Assembly (NCBI GenBank): GCA_021292165.1
Contig: CM037880.1
Span: 186,358,868-186,422,867, forward strand
Reading direction: 5' to 3'
Origin: Shinisaurus crocodilurus
Taxonomy: Eukaryota > Chordata > Lepidosauria > Squamata > Shinisauridae
DNA length: 64,000 nt
The notes under the pieces were generated by a model. It saw nothing but the letters and a program-made list of their open reading frames with translations. It was not told the origin of the DNA and made no database searches. Below are positions 24,201 through 36,200 of this stretch, piece after piece. The position numbers and the translations under genes were made by a program. Each line of letters starts with the position of its first letter. Position 1 is the stretch's first letter.

Positions 24201-27200
24201 CTCGCGCGCTGCCATGCCGGCTCCCGGGCAGGGAAGCGGCACGGCAGCGCGCAAGGTGCCCGCAGCGCGAGTGGCCGCGCCTCCCTGCCAGGGAGCCGGC
24301 AAAACACTTTGCTGCCTCCCTGCCAGGGGGCTGCATGTAGGCATTACCGCTGCTCCCTACCTATTCCAGGGGCAGTTCGCCTCTCCTTGGCGAGCCGCCC
24401 GCGCTGCCATCGCCGGTCCCGTCGCGTCCCTTGCTGCCCCGGAAGTGACGCGACGGGAACTGCAGGGTCCTGTCGCGTCCCTTGCTGCCCAGGAAGTGAC
24501 GCGACGGGACCCTGCAGTTCCCGTCGCGTCACTTCCGGAGCAGCAAGGGACGCGACGGGACCCTGCAGTTCCCGTCGCATCACTTCCGGAGCAGCAAGGG
24601 ATGCGACAGGACCGGCGATAGCAGCACGGGCGGCTCGCAGAGAGGCGAGCCCCCGCTGGAAGAGGCAGGGAGCAGCAGGAACGCCTCCACGCAGCTCCCT
24701 GGCAAAGTTCCACACAGCTCCCTGGCAAGTAAAGCGGCAGCGCGAGGGTCCCGTCGCGTCCCTTCCGGAGCAGCAAGGGACGCGACGGGACTGGCGATAG
24801 CAGCGCGGGCGGCTCGCGGAGAGGCGAGCCCCTGCTGGAAGAGGCAGGGAGCAGCAGGAACGCCTCCACGCAGCTCCCTGGCAAAGTTCCACACAGCTCC
24901 CTGGCCGCTCACTCACCTCCATTCGGCTCCCTGACAGGGAGCCAGCAAAGATTTGCTAGGCAAAGCCGGGGAGCTGGCACTTTAAGTGCCAGTCGGGGGC
25001 ACAGCGTGTGGCTCATGTTCCGAGACACGCTCGTCCTCCAAATCGAAACCAATGCTAAAATTTTGCTCGTTTTACGAGAAGCTCGTATACCAAGTTACTC
25101 GTAATCCGAGGTATTACTGTACATAAAAACTGTACAGCTGCTTTTAGACATAGTTTATTTATTTATTTATACCCCACCTTTTTTCCAGCAAGGAACCCAA
25201 GGCAGCTTACATAATCTTCCTCCTCCTCTCCACTTTATCCTCACAACAACCCTGTGAGGTAGGTTAGGCTGAGAGTCCGTGACTGGCCCAAAGTCACCCA
25301 GTGAGTTTCATGGCCGAGCGGGGACTAGAACCCGGATCTCCTGAGTCCCAGTCCAACACTCTAACCACTACGCCACACTGCACACATACAGCATTATTTA
25401 CATCCAATTGTGCATTCAGGAATGTTATGAAAATTGGAAAATGCATTTATATACCCGTAGTTTGTTATAAGTTTAAAATTTAAAAAGAAAAAAAAAACAC
25501 TGATACTTTCCAACTTCACACACACACACACAATTTTATTGGGAATGGTTAATCATTATGGACAGAAGATCACTGGTATTGCCTTAAGCACTCTGAATAC
25601 CTACATGCTTAATCCAGCTGCCTTCAGTGTCTGGTTTACAGAGTGACTAATGAGATCCTCTGATTTCTTGCGCTACTTGTGCCAATTTTCTGCAGTGCCA
25701 CAGAGAACAAACCACCTTTATAATTACTCTAGATCAACCATATTGTCATGAAATCAAATTTTGGGAGTATTTTATGCACAGCATGTTCTGTTAAGTGTCT
25801 CTTGTTCAAATTGCTGCCAGCATGATGCCTTTCACCACTAGCTGTTCCTTGATGGAATTTAATAAATATTCATTGGCAGAATGCAATGTAATTGATTCAG
25901 CTACTTTCATTTTTTATCAGCTCAGCAGGAGACCACAGACTCTACAGAAAACCTCCAAGACATGCCAAAGGTTGACAGTAAGAGGCTTTTGTGATTCACT
26001 TGGTGAAGAGAGAAGAAGCGGGTAGTGCCTTATCGGTGTCTAATTCACATTGTCAGAAAGCAGAGGTTTTGTATAACCAGTGTGCATTTCCGAGAAATGG
26101 AAAATTCTGGATGTGTAGCCTTAGGTAAAATGCTTTGATATCAAAGGAGACTTATGCTCAGATGGTGACCACTTAAATGCTAGAACAATTATTTTAATAA
26201 AAATTAGAATACTGTTCATTTACTTACAGTCATGATTGGTATTAGGTGAAATGTAAGGCATTATGCACAGGGGGAAATGGCAAACAGAAGGGGTATAAGC
26301 AGCTAGACAGAAGAATGATAGGAAATGATATAGGATAACAATGGATCGCAATGTCAACAAAAACAATGCTGTGAGGGAGTTAAGGAGAAGGGGGAAATGA
26401 GTAAGCTAGGCCTTACAATTCAATGGACTGGAAGACATCCAAAGTTAAATTTGGGATAAGTTTGAGTATTACCTATACTAGGGTTCTACTGCCATGGGAT
26501 AGTATTTCGATACTGGGTGTTACAGTAAGAAGCAACAATGTAAAACCCAAGACTTGAATTGATTCACAGCTGAAATACTTCGTTAATTTGCAGGCCTTTC
26601 TATTCAAAGTGTGCCCAAACTCCCACTATCCTTTTTCGATGCCAATGATGCATCCACAGATCGGGGGGAGAAGGAAGAGGACCTATTCACCTGAGCGAAG
26701 GACAGGAGTGAATCCTGCCAGGTATGTACAACATTATAAAGGAAACCTCCCATTTTTTAGTTGTTGGTTTTCTACTTACTGGAACGCCAGTGAAGGTAAC
26801 TGGGGGAGACTGCCAAGAGATGCTAAAGCTATTTCCATTGGGCGTGAACTTGGTTGACCCTGGAATGTTCATAGGAGCAGTGGCCTGTTTTAAAAAACAG
26901 TCAGTCGGTTAAGGAGGAACATCCTTATTCTACAGAATTATATTTTAGACCAGGGGTGCAGAACCTCGTTCAGCCTGAGGGGCAAATTCCATTTTGGAGA
27001 AGCTCTCAGAGGCCTCATTCCAGTGGTGGGTGGAGCCGAAGCCAAAGGGGTTGTACCCCCAAATACCAGCATATTTTTAGCTTAGAGCTCTTACTGACAG
27101 TAATTAAGCTGTAGGAGAGGCATTTCAACCTTTTAGAATGGGTGAAAACTGCATAAAAGCCAGGTGGCTGGGGAAAGGGGTCTTCTAGGGACTTCCTGGA

Positions 27201-30200
27201 GGGCCGGATTTGGCCCCTGAGCTTGAGGTTCTGCATCTCTGCTTTAGACTATCTCATAGTGAGCAGAATCTATGAATTACAGATTAGTTTCAATATTGGA
27301 AAGAAATTGTTTTGAAATGGCATTCTACCTCTCATACAGTTCTCTGAGGGATTATGATATCCACTGAAAGTAGAGAAAGAACTACAGTCGCTATAAATTA
27401 TAAGAGATAAAAGGGTTTTTTAAATATATGAAGACCTAATAAAGAATCTTTAAAGGCTTTGATCTTACAAAAGCAGCACTTAAAAGGGGTAATAAACACC
27501 AGAGTTTTTCTTTTAATGGTATTTGCTAGTTTCTATCACAAAATGATTAAAGGAATGGCAATGAACAAGAGCAAGCACATGGCATTATCTGTTCCTATCA
27601 CCATTTTGAAACAACTAAAAAGTAGTTTCAGATATCAAGCTGAGTTAACCTGATGAGGAGCTATGCAGCAACTGCAAAGCATAAGTGTGAAGGGAAAGAA
27701 AAGAAAGGTATGGCGGCATATAGAGATATCAGGATTTAATTGCAATTACTGAAAAAACAGACTCAACTAAAATAAATATTCAATGACCAAAAAAACAAAC
27801 CACCTGCCAGTTTAAGAGCAGAGTTAAGGTTATCTCATGTTGGCTCAAGCTCCACAAAGCCAGGAAATTGGAAGCTTAAACTGATGCCTTAACAGAACTG
27901 CCCTATGATCAGTAATGATATTGTACAATGTCACAAATTGTGCTTGCCTACAACTTACCCTCCATGCACCCACACTTTTCCTGGGTCTTTCAGGCCCAAA
28001 TTCAGATGGGGAGAATAGAGTGCCTGGGACCAGCAAAGATGCCTCACATTGTCCTGGCCCTGTATTGCTTTTTGAGGCATCTGAGTCTTACTGTATTGCT
28101 AGAAGAATCCTCCTATGAGTTGACCCATGCCTGTTTGTTGCTTAAAAGCAAGCACAATTTGTGGCATTGCCCAACATCATTACTAATCATGGGGCACATC
28201 TCTTAAGGCAGGGGTCCTCAAACTTTTTAAACGGGGGGCCAGTTCATTTTCCCTCAGACTGTTGGGGGCCTCGGCTCCCCTGTGCCGCCTCCTTCATGCT
28301 GCCCCCCCGCCGCCGCAGGACCCCCCCGCCGCCGCCGCCGCCACAGGACCCCCCGCCGCCGCCGCCGCCACAGGACGCCCCCGACCGCCATACCTTTTGA
28401 AAAACAGAGCGCGGGCAGGGTCCAGGATGGACGCGACAGGACCAGTGGGCGGCGAGGCGGATGAGGTAAAAGCCCCCCCACGCCCCCCCACTGCCGTAAC
28501 CTGCCCTCGCCTCCCCCTGCCGCCATCCCCGTCCTACCTGGTCCCCTGCGCGCCACCGCCTCCACCTGAGTCGGCCGCCGCCGGAGCTGCTTCGTCGCGT
28601 CCATCCTGGACTCCGCCTGTGCTCAGTTTTAAAAAACAGCGTGGGCGGGGTCCAGGATGGACACGACGGAGCAGGGTCCCATCGCGTCACTTCTGCTGCG
28701 CCGGAAATGACGCGATGGGACCAGCGGGCGGCGAGGCGGATGAAGTAAGCCTGCGCGGGTGGACGAGAAGGGAGGAGGATGGGCATTGTCCGTGCCCCGC
28801 CACCAGCTAAGCCGCCCCCTCCTCCCCTTCCCCCCCCAGCAGGAGATGCAGGGCGGCGGGCGGGCAGGCGGCCCGTGCCCCCCCCGCCGGCTCAGCCGCT
28901 CCTCCTCCCCTTCCCTCACAAGTTAGATCGGCCGCTGGGCCGGATGAAAAGACCCGGCGGGCCGGATGTGGCCCGCGGGCCGTAGTTTGAGGACCCCTGT
29001 CTTAAGGCATCAGCCTTAGCTTCCAATTTCCTGGCTTTGTTCAGTTTGAGCCAACATGAAATAGAGCCTTAACTCTGGTCTTAAACTGACAGGTTTTTTT
29101 ATCATTGAATTTCCCTGGTTTTTAAAAAGGAAATTTATTATTACAGTGTTCTGGAAAAAAAAAACCCACAACCCCCAAACTGAAAACAAAATACAAACAA
29201 GTCATTAACTGAATATATGTGTACAAATGAATACACATGATATGGCCTTGTATGTTCAGAAGTCCAGCATAGCGTTTTCCTTTTCCTCCCTCTCTTCATC
29301 AGTGAGAATGATATCCTCAGCTTCAAAATTACCGCACTTTTATCTTGGTTGAGTTTCCTACTACTCCTCCCCCATTGTCAAAATACTGACAGGAACAGTG
29401 GAATTCAAAACACTGGAGTATACTGGCAGCATTCTACCTTCGGAGTGAAACGAGCATGCCCGACATAACTTTGCCAGCAGTTGCTGCCATAGGCTTTCAT
29501 GGGGCAGAAAAACCTTGATAACTTTTAAACCGCTTCTCAGAATTTCACCAAAGCAATGAAAGGTACACCTCCTCGACAAGCCTGGATAAAGTACGTGCAT
29601 AGTTTCCCCCAGAATTTGAAAGAAATATGTTTTGTCGAGCCACAGCCCGGAGTAAAAAGTACAAATGTTTTCAGCACATTTGAACTTGTTTTATCTGTGG
29701 CAATTTTTATTAGATCAGTTTGAAATTTTGCACAGCCGTAAATCGCATAAGGTAGATTATGGACTCCAGGTTTCAAGATATTAGCTCAATAAGTGTCATT
29801 TTTATAAGCAGTAGAATTTTGAGGAGGGTTATAATGGTGGAAACCTTCTTTTTTTTGCGACTCACCTTAACTGGAGGGGCACTCCTGTGCCCCTTTAATT
29901 AACAACAGAATTGTACCCCATTGTCCCTTTTCTCACTTATAGCTTAATTTTCTGACAGGTTGCAGATCTTTCCTGTATAAGACTTGCAGGGGGGTGCAAA
30001 GAGACTATGCTGGTGCACCTTCCTTCCCCATATATATTGCCTCCTGTGATCTTCTCAACATCTAATGTTCTCTGTGGGTGTCCTCACAGATTGAACTTCA
30101 GTAGGGGTCTCCCAAGAGCAGGGCCCCTTCGGTGGAGGCACTGACTTTTAAAAGGTCCCAGCATGCTGTGTCAGCCTTCCCATACCTGGCTTCCTCCAGA

Positions 30201-33200
30201 TGTGTTGGCTGCAACTCCCCCCACCTGCAGTCAGCAGGCCATTGGCCATGCCGGCTGGGGCTGATGGGTGCTGTAGTTAACTCATCTGGAGGAAGCCAGG
30301 TAAGGGAAAGCTGCTCTTATATCCTCAGGCGCCAGGCAAAAACCTGGCTTTTTCAGAAGGCATCTGTTGCTTTGTGTCATCAGGTTCTGCTCTTTTTCTC
30401 TCTGCCTGTTTTCTGATGTTATATTGTGTTCGGTTTTGTAATTGATAATTTGTTTGATTTGTTTGTAAGTCACCCTGAATTTATTTATAAAGAAAGGTGT
30501 GCTACAATTTTTAAAATAATAAATAATAAAGATATATCTTCTGTCTGTTTTTTTTTTTTTTCCTTTTGGAAAGGATAAGCAGAAAGATCAGAGGAGAAGT
30601 AAACAATATTCTTCAAGCATGTCAGTGAGGGTTTCTGCAACCAAGTATCAACAGTAGTGCTGGCACTTACTTGTCCATGATTTACACTGGCACAGATGAC
30701 TAGAAAATAAATGCTGCTTCAGGGGGAAGATATATTCTGATCTTCAGGTATGACACTGTGCAACACCAGCACAGATCCACAGATCGGACGATATGCTTAG
30801 GCACCATCTACCATATCATTTACATTTCCCCCACACCTCCAGATTCTTCTGATCTTAGTAATCTTTAAAAGAAAACAAAGCCCCAAACCCTCTTCCAAAG
30901 GATCTTTCAGATCTTTTGTGTTAAAGAAATCTAATTAATGCAATGAATTATTACATTAATGCCAGTATGGAAACATATTGGCTTGGTTCACACAAAACAA
31001 GAAACCATAGTTCCCATTACAAGAATGAGCCTCAGAAAGCCTCCGGTTCATTCACCTTGTCCTCACACACTCCTCTTTCCTTCTCCTCTTTCCATGAGGA
31101 GAAGAAGCTCTTGATTTTAAACTAACCACAAATCCCTGTGAAAATAGCAAACTCTGGAAACTGTGGTTTGTTTCAAACTATGGCTGGAGAACAAGCCAGG
31201 ATCTGAACCCATGATTTGATCTTGGCCTATTCTCACTAACCACTGTTTAAGCAAACCACAGTCCATCAAATTCAGACACCAAAGGAAGCTGTGGTTTGTT
31301 TAAAATCAACAGCTTCTCTTGGAGAACATGAAAAAGGCTAACAGAGGAGGAAGGAGTGCACAAGCCTTAATCTCACCACAGCTAATTCACCTAGTGGGAA
31401 ACATGGTTTCCTGTTACGTCTAAATTAAGCCAGTAACTCTTATGTGTAAAAAAAAAATTACCTGGTAAGCGTGGTCAGAGTGAACGAGGTAGAGGTTGGT
31501 AGGAGCTGAGCGGCTTAGAGGCATCATCCCTTTAGCATCCGTTTTGGCACATGATAACTCACTTTTATTCGCATCTTGGGATGGGAAAGAAGGAGGAGAT
31601 ACTAGAGATGGGGAGACAGGAGATAAGCTACTTAATCCATCAGCTACTGAGTCAGTGTTGAGACGTATCTCTGTGTAGTAAAAATCTTCCTCTCCATCGC
31701 TGTAGTCAGATTCACCTACACGTCTAAATCAATTGAAGATCAAGAAGTTGTTTGTAGCATACTAAATTAATTACAGTAAAGTAGAACAGTTATGTTAGTA
31801 TATGAGTACAAGCAAAGAAGTTGTATTTCTCTACATTTATTACCAATGGTGCAAGTAATATAAATATTCTTTTTAATTTGCTGACTTTTCATGCATGAGG
31901 GCACATGTGTATGTATATGTGTGTATATATATATTTATATACACACATACACACACACACACACAGAATGAAGGGCAATTATTTTTGTTTCCTAAGCTTT
32001 AATCTAAAAGGGATGCAAGTGAAATAATAGTGCTTGCGTTTCTGTACGCAGAAGTACAAGCTATGTACACAATCAGCTGTGTGACACACACTTTTGCATA
32101 TTGGACAAATATCACGATGAAGCTTGATTTTCCACTCACAATGGGCAGTATCCAATACTGTCACCGAGCTTCCACTGTTTCTGTTGCACTAGCAGGACCC
32201 ACCACTTACGCAACAGGAACTAGCACTTCTGACAGTAATCCTTTCCAGAATGGGGCAGATCAGTGGAGCGCCTTTCTGACCTTCCCTGTTCCAGAAACAA
32301 TCATTTCGCTCATTTCCAATCACTGCAGATCTGTTAGCTTCCCATTGGACTACTGGTGGGTCCTGTTAAAGCACGGGCAGCAGTGGATACTGCCCAATAT
32401 CTGTGCATGCAAAATACAGCAGCTGTGCATGGGGCAGGGGGGACATTTTGGACTGTGCCTATATTTTGCTCTTGAGTCTGCCACTAACTGAAGATCAGTT
32501 TATACTTTCAGCAAAATCAAGTGGTAAAGCGTTTCCTGGGCTGTACAACCGTAGCTGCAGGTCAATGATCCCATATTCAGATACAAAACTAGGAATTCAA
32601 GGGAAAGTATTCTGCCTAGCCTACTTCTATGCATAGGGAGTTGTTTTGTTACCTATTTGAGAGCTTTCAACATGCCCCCAACCCAGAGCCTGAAGTGGAG
32701 AGGTTTATCAGTTGATTCTTCTGCTTGTATGAACAGGGTCTAAACCTTTGTTCCTTGGATCAGTTGTTTAACTTCTGTTCTACTGATCTGTTAATAATTT
32801 CAGGTAATATATGGAAATATTCATTGCACAGAGGGGTTTGGGATTTTCATATAGCTGCATGTAATATACAAAAGCAGAACTAGCAATTATAGAAGACATA
32901 GCAAAGACTATGGTCAAAATGGTCAAAAATTTCTTCATGCATTGCAAAAAATTATATCGGGATGATAGATCCCAAAATTATATTGGGATGATAGATTCCC
33001 AAATGTACAACAGGTTTTCAAAAAAGTGATAAATTCATCTCTTCAGAAAGGATCCAGAGCTCATTTAATATTTATTTTCAAGTACAAAAAATATGAAGCC
33101 AGAAGTAACATTTTCAAAAAAAAGTTAAAGCAAGCAATAGTAGTAGTAGGCGATCACTCTTGACCGAGTAAGATTGTCTTCCAGGATAAAGTTACAAAAA

Positions 33201-36200
33201 GAAAATTATAAAAGGAGGAAGTTCTAAAAAATTGTGTAGACTCTAGCGATGGGTCCGTAAGTGACTGTGGAGGCCAATTCTAGATCCACACAGCTTCCCA
33301 TAGTGAGGACACAGGTTACCAGATGGAAGATGGTCCTGTAAAGGATTCGTTTGACGTGCTTTTTGCTTAGCACGTTTCTCCCTTTCACCTTGCACTCGGG
33401 CTTCTTCAAAGTCCATGGAACTTTTGTGAAAGGCCAACCTCCATTTAGATCATTCATGGGCCAGAGCTTCCCAGTTCTCAATTATATTGCATTTTTTTTA
33501 GATTAGCCTTAAGAACATCTTTAAACCTCTTATACTGACCACCGATATTCCGCTTTCCATCCTTGAGTTGGGAATAAAGTAACTGCTTTGGGAGACAGCA
33601 GTCAGACATTCAAACAACATGACTGGTCCATTGAAGTTGGCATTGAAGGATCATTTTTTCAACGCTAGTAGTTTTTGCTCCTTCCAGTACACTGACATTT
33701 GTTCGCCTATCTTCCCAAGTAATTTGCAGGATTTTTCAGAGGCAACGTTGATGAAATCTTTCAAGGAGGTGGAAATGACGTTTATAGATAGTCCATGTTT
33801 TGCAGGCATACAATAAAGTTGGTAATACAATGGCTTCATAAACCAGCATTTTGGTCTCCTTACAGATATCCCGATCCTCGAACACTCTATGTTTCATTCG
33901 GGGAAATGCGGCACTTGCGGAGCTCAAACGATGCTGGATTTCACTGTCAATGTTAGCTGTAACAGAAAGATAGCTGCCAAGATAGAGAAAATGATCGACA
34001 TTTTCCAGTATTGCCCCACCAAGCTGGATAGATGGCATCCCCAAAGGGTTAACTTGCACTTGCTGATAAAGCACTTTGGTTTTTTTGATGTTAAGTGAGA
34101 GACCAAGTTTTTCGTATGCTTCTGCAAAAGCATTTAGGATAGTTTGGAGATCATCCTCTGAATGTGCGGAGACCACATTATCATCAGCATACTGAAGTTC
34201 CACAACGGAGGTTGTAATTACTTTATTCTTTGCTTTCAGCCTACTGAGATTAAAAAGCTTTCCATCTGTTCGATATATAATTCCCACACCAGTGAGAAGT
34301 TTCCCCTCAACAAGATGTAAAACCATGGCGATGAAAATAGCAAATAATGTTGGGGCGAGAACACATCCCTGTTTAACACCTGATCCCACTTTAAATGGAG
34401 CACCATGAGAGCCGTTGTTGTCCAAAACCGTTGCTGTCATGTTGTCATGGAGAAGTCGCAAGATATTCACAAATTTATTGGGGCATCCAATTTTCATAAG
34501 GATAGTCCAGAGAGCCATTCGGTCTACGGTATCAAAGGCCTTAGCCAAATCAATAAATGCCATATAAAGGGGTTGATTTTGCTCCTGGCATTTTTCTTGG
34601 AGCTGACGTGCAGTAAAAATCATGTCTACTGTCCCTCTAGAGGGGCGGAAACCATATTGAGATTCAGGGAGGATCTCTTCTGAAATAGATAGAAGACGGT
34701 TTGCGAGAATCCTAGCAAATATTTTACCTGCGGTAGCTAAGAGAGAAATGCCCCGATAGTTTCCACAGTCTGTTCTATCACCCTTCTTAAAGAGAGTGAT
34801 AATTATGGCATCCCTGAAGTCTTCTGGGATCTCTTCTCTTATCCAGATTTTTTCGATGAGTTATGAAGATGTTGTACAAGTTCGGGGCCCCTTTCTTTAA
34901 AGATTTCAGCAGGAATCCCACCTGGTCCACTAGCTTTGTTATTCTTCATTTGATTAATGGCTTTTATAACTTCATGCAAAGTGGGGAGTATTGCAAGTTC
35001 CTCTCTAATTTGTTTTTGTGGGATTTGCAAAAAAATCTCATTATCCACCTTAGATTTACGATTTAAAAGGTCATAATAATGCTCTTTCCAACGCAGTGCA
35101 ATAGACTCTTTGTCTTTTAAGAGTTTGGTGCCATCTTTTGATTGTAAAAGGTTTGTACCATAGGTTTTTGGTCCATAAATGGCCCTTGTGGGCTTAAAAA
35201 AGCCCTGTACATCATGAGATTCTGCAAGTTGTTGAATTTCTTGAGCTTTCTTTTTCCACCAAGCGTTCTTAAGTTCTCTTGTTCTTCTTTGGACCTCAGC
35301 CTTCCTCACATGTGTACTTCACCTTTCCCCCCAAGAAGCTCAAGATGCTCAGTGTAGTGTATATGGATGGGGCTATCTTCCTTTATCCTCACAACAACCC
35401 AGTAAGGTAGTTAAGGTTGAGAGAGAGAGCACATGCAATTTGTGTAGAGAGAGCCTGATCGCCCATCACTCCCGGAATACTGTCATAACTTTGTTCCTTC
35501 CTGTTCTCCCATTTCTCCTTCCTCTGCATAAGCCCCCACCCTGCATAATCCCCACCCTGGGCAAGGGAGGCACAGCCAGAACAGATCACATCTCCATCTT
35601 ACACAAAGGGGCACATCTGCAATTCACCCCAAAGAGGTGAAAAACATCCCTCCGCGGGGCGGGGCCCTGCTGACGAATCACCTGGGAGGGGAGAGGTCTC
35701 GGGAAAGGGGTCTGGGCCAACATCGGACCCATCAGGTTGTTGGAAGCTGGTGCACGCTCTGCACGGATCAAGCCCTGACTTTGGTCAGCAAGCAGCCCTC
35801 CAGCCCCGGCGCCGGTGATCGCCCACAGGCGAGACCAAGACTAGTGAGTTAGGTTCTCTGATGTTCAGTTATTCTGTTCCTGGCAAGCCTGTTTCCTAGC
35901 CTGTCCTAGAAAGCACTGCGTATTGCCTGCGCTAAGCTTCACTGATGCCCATTGTGACTAATCTGTTTATAGAGTGAAATTCCTGTAGTCTATTAGTTCC
36001 GCTCCATTAAAGGTGTTGTAAACAAACGTCGATTCCTTGCCTTGGTCTATTTCCCATGTCAATTTCAGGTCGCCATTGCATTTAGCTCTGGCTAGAGCCA
36101 CAAGGGAAGGGTGCCCTCCGTGCCGGTGAACCCTTTCCGTCCCGAACTCGTGCAAAGGACCTGCTGGGGTCCTCCACACAATTGTCCCAAGATCATATAG

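Larger units (their letters stand above)
23959..25119. mobile_element. Tigger-like non-autonomous element with GC-rich internal repeats
   Basis: 1161 bp between TA dinucleotides. Ends are cagtagtaccttggattacg and its inverse cgtaatccgaggtattactg. The first 120 and last 130 bases are AT-rich and related to the MITEs at 3068 and 47359. The centre (24110-24960) is very GC-rich, with tandem and inverted units of gtcgcgtcccttgctgccc / ggaagtgacgcgacgggac and a 128-bp direct repeat. Frames across it are long only because of composition. Confidence 0.8.
18280..26779 (-). other. ZNF704 last recognised intron; should also hold one unfound exon
   Basis: About 8.5 kb between the FTGVP exon and the C-clamp exon. 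Phase arithmetic requires one more exon of length 3n+2 here. I searched the minus strand for a His/Ala- and Ser/Pro/Arg-Gly-rich peptide expected from the family and found no convincing candidate with splice sites. The stretch holds a hAT MITE (18488-18799), a GC-rich patch (about 21450-21650), a Harbinger-like element (23321-23748), the Tigger-like element (23959-25119) and a MIR-like SINE (25153-25384). Nothing else coding is visible. Confidence 0.55.
26885..31461 (-). other. ZNF704 intron
   Basis: About 4.6 kb between exons 31462-31723 and 26780-26884. It holds a hAT MITE (26951-27241), a palindromic element with an internal hAT (27803-29093), a degraded palindromic MITE (30172-30313), an L2 3' end (30316-30532) and an unclassified terminal-inverted-repeat element (about 30978-31433). 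I see no other gene. Confidence 0.7.

Noticed and set aside
24124..24922. Several overlapping open frames of 110-215 codons on both strands
   Set aside because: They occupy the GC-rich tandem repeats of the Tigger-like element; frames stay open on both strands because of composition, and the peptides are low-complexity repeats of the same unit.
26600..26690. Possible missing ZNF704 exon after a good polypyrimidine tract and cttcgctcag acceptor
   Set aside because: The encoded [16 protein letters not shown] does not resemble the expected linker, no donor gives the needed phase convincingly, and it lies only about 90 bp from the previous exon.
28244..28919. Proline/arginine-rich open frames up to 182 codons
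   Set aside because: They lie inside a hAT element with CCG repeats and exact target duplications; open on both strands, with no domain.
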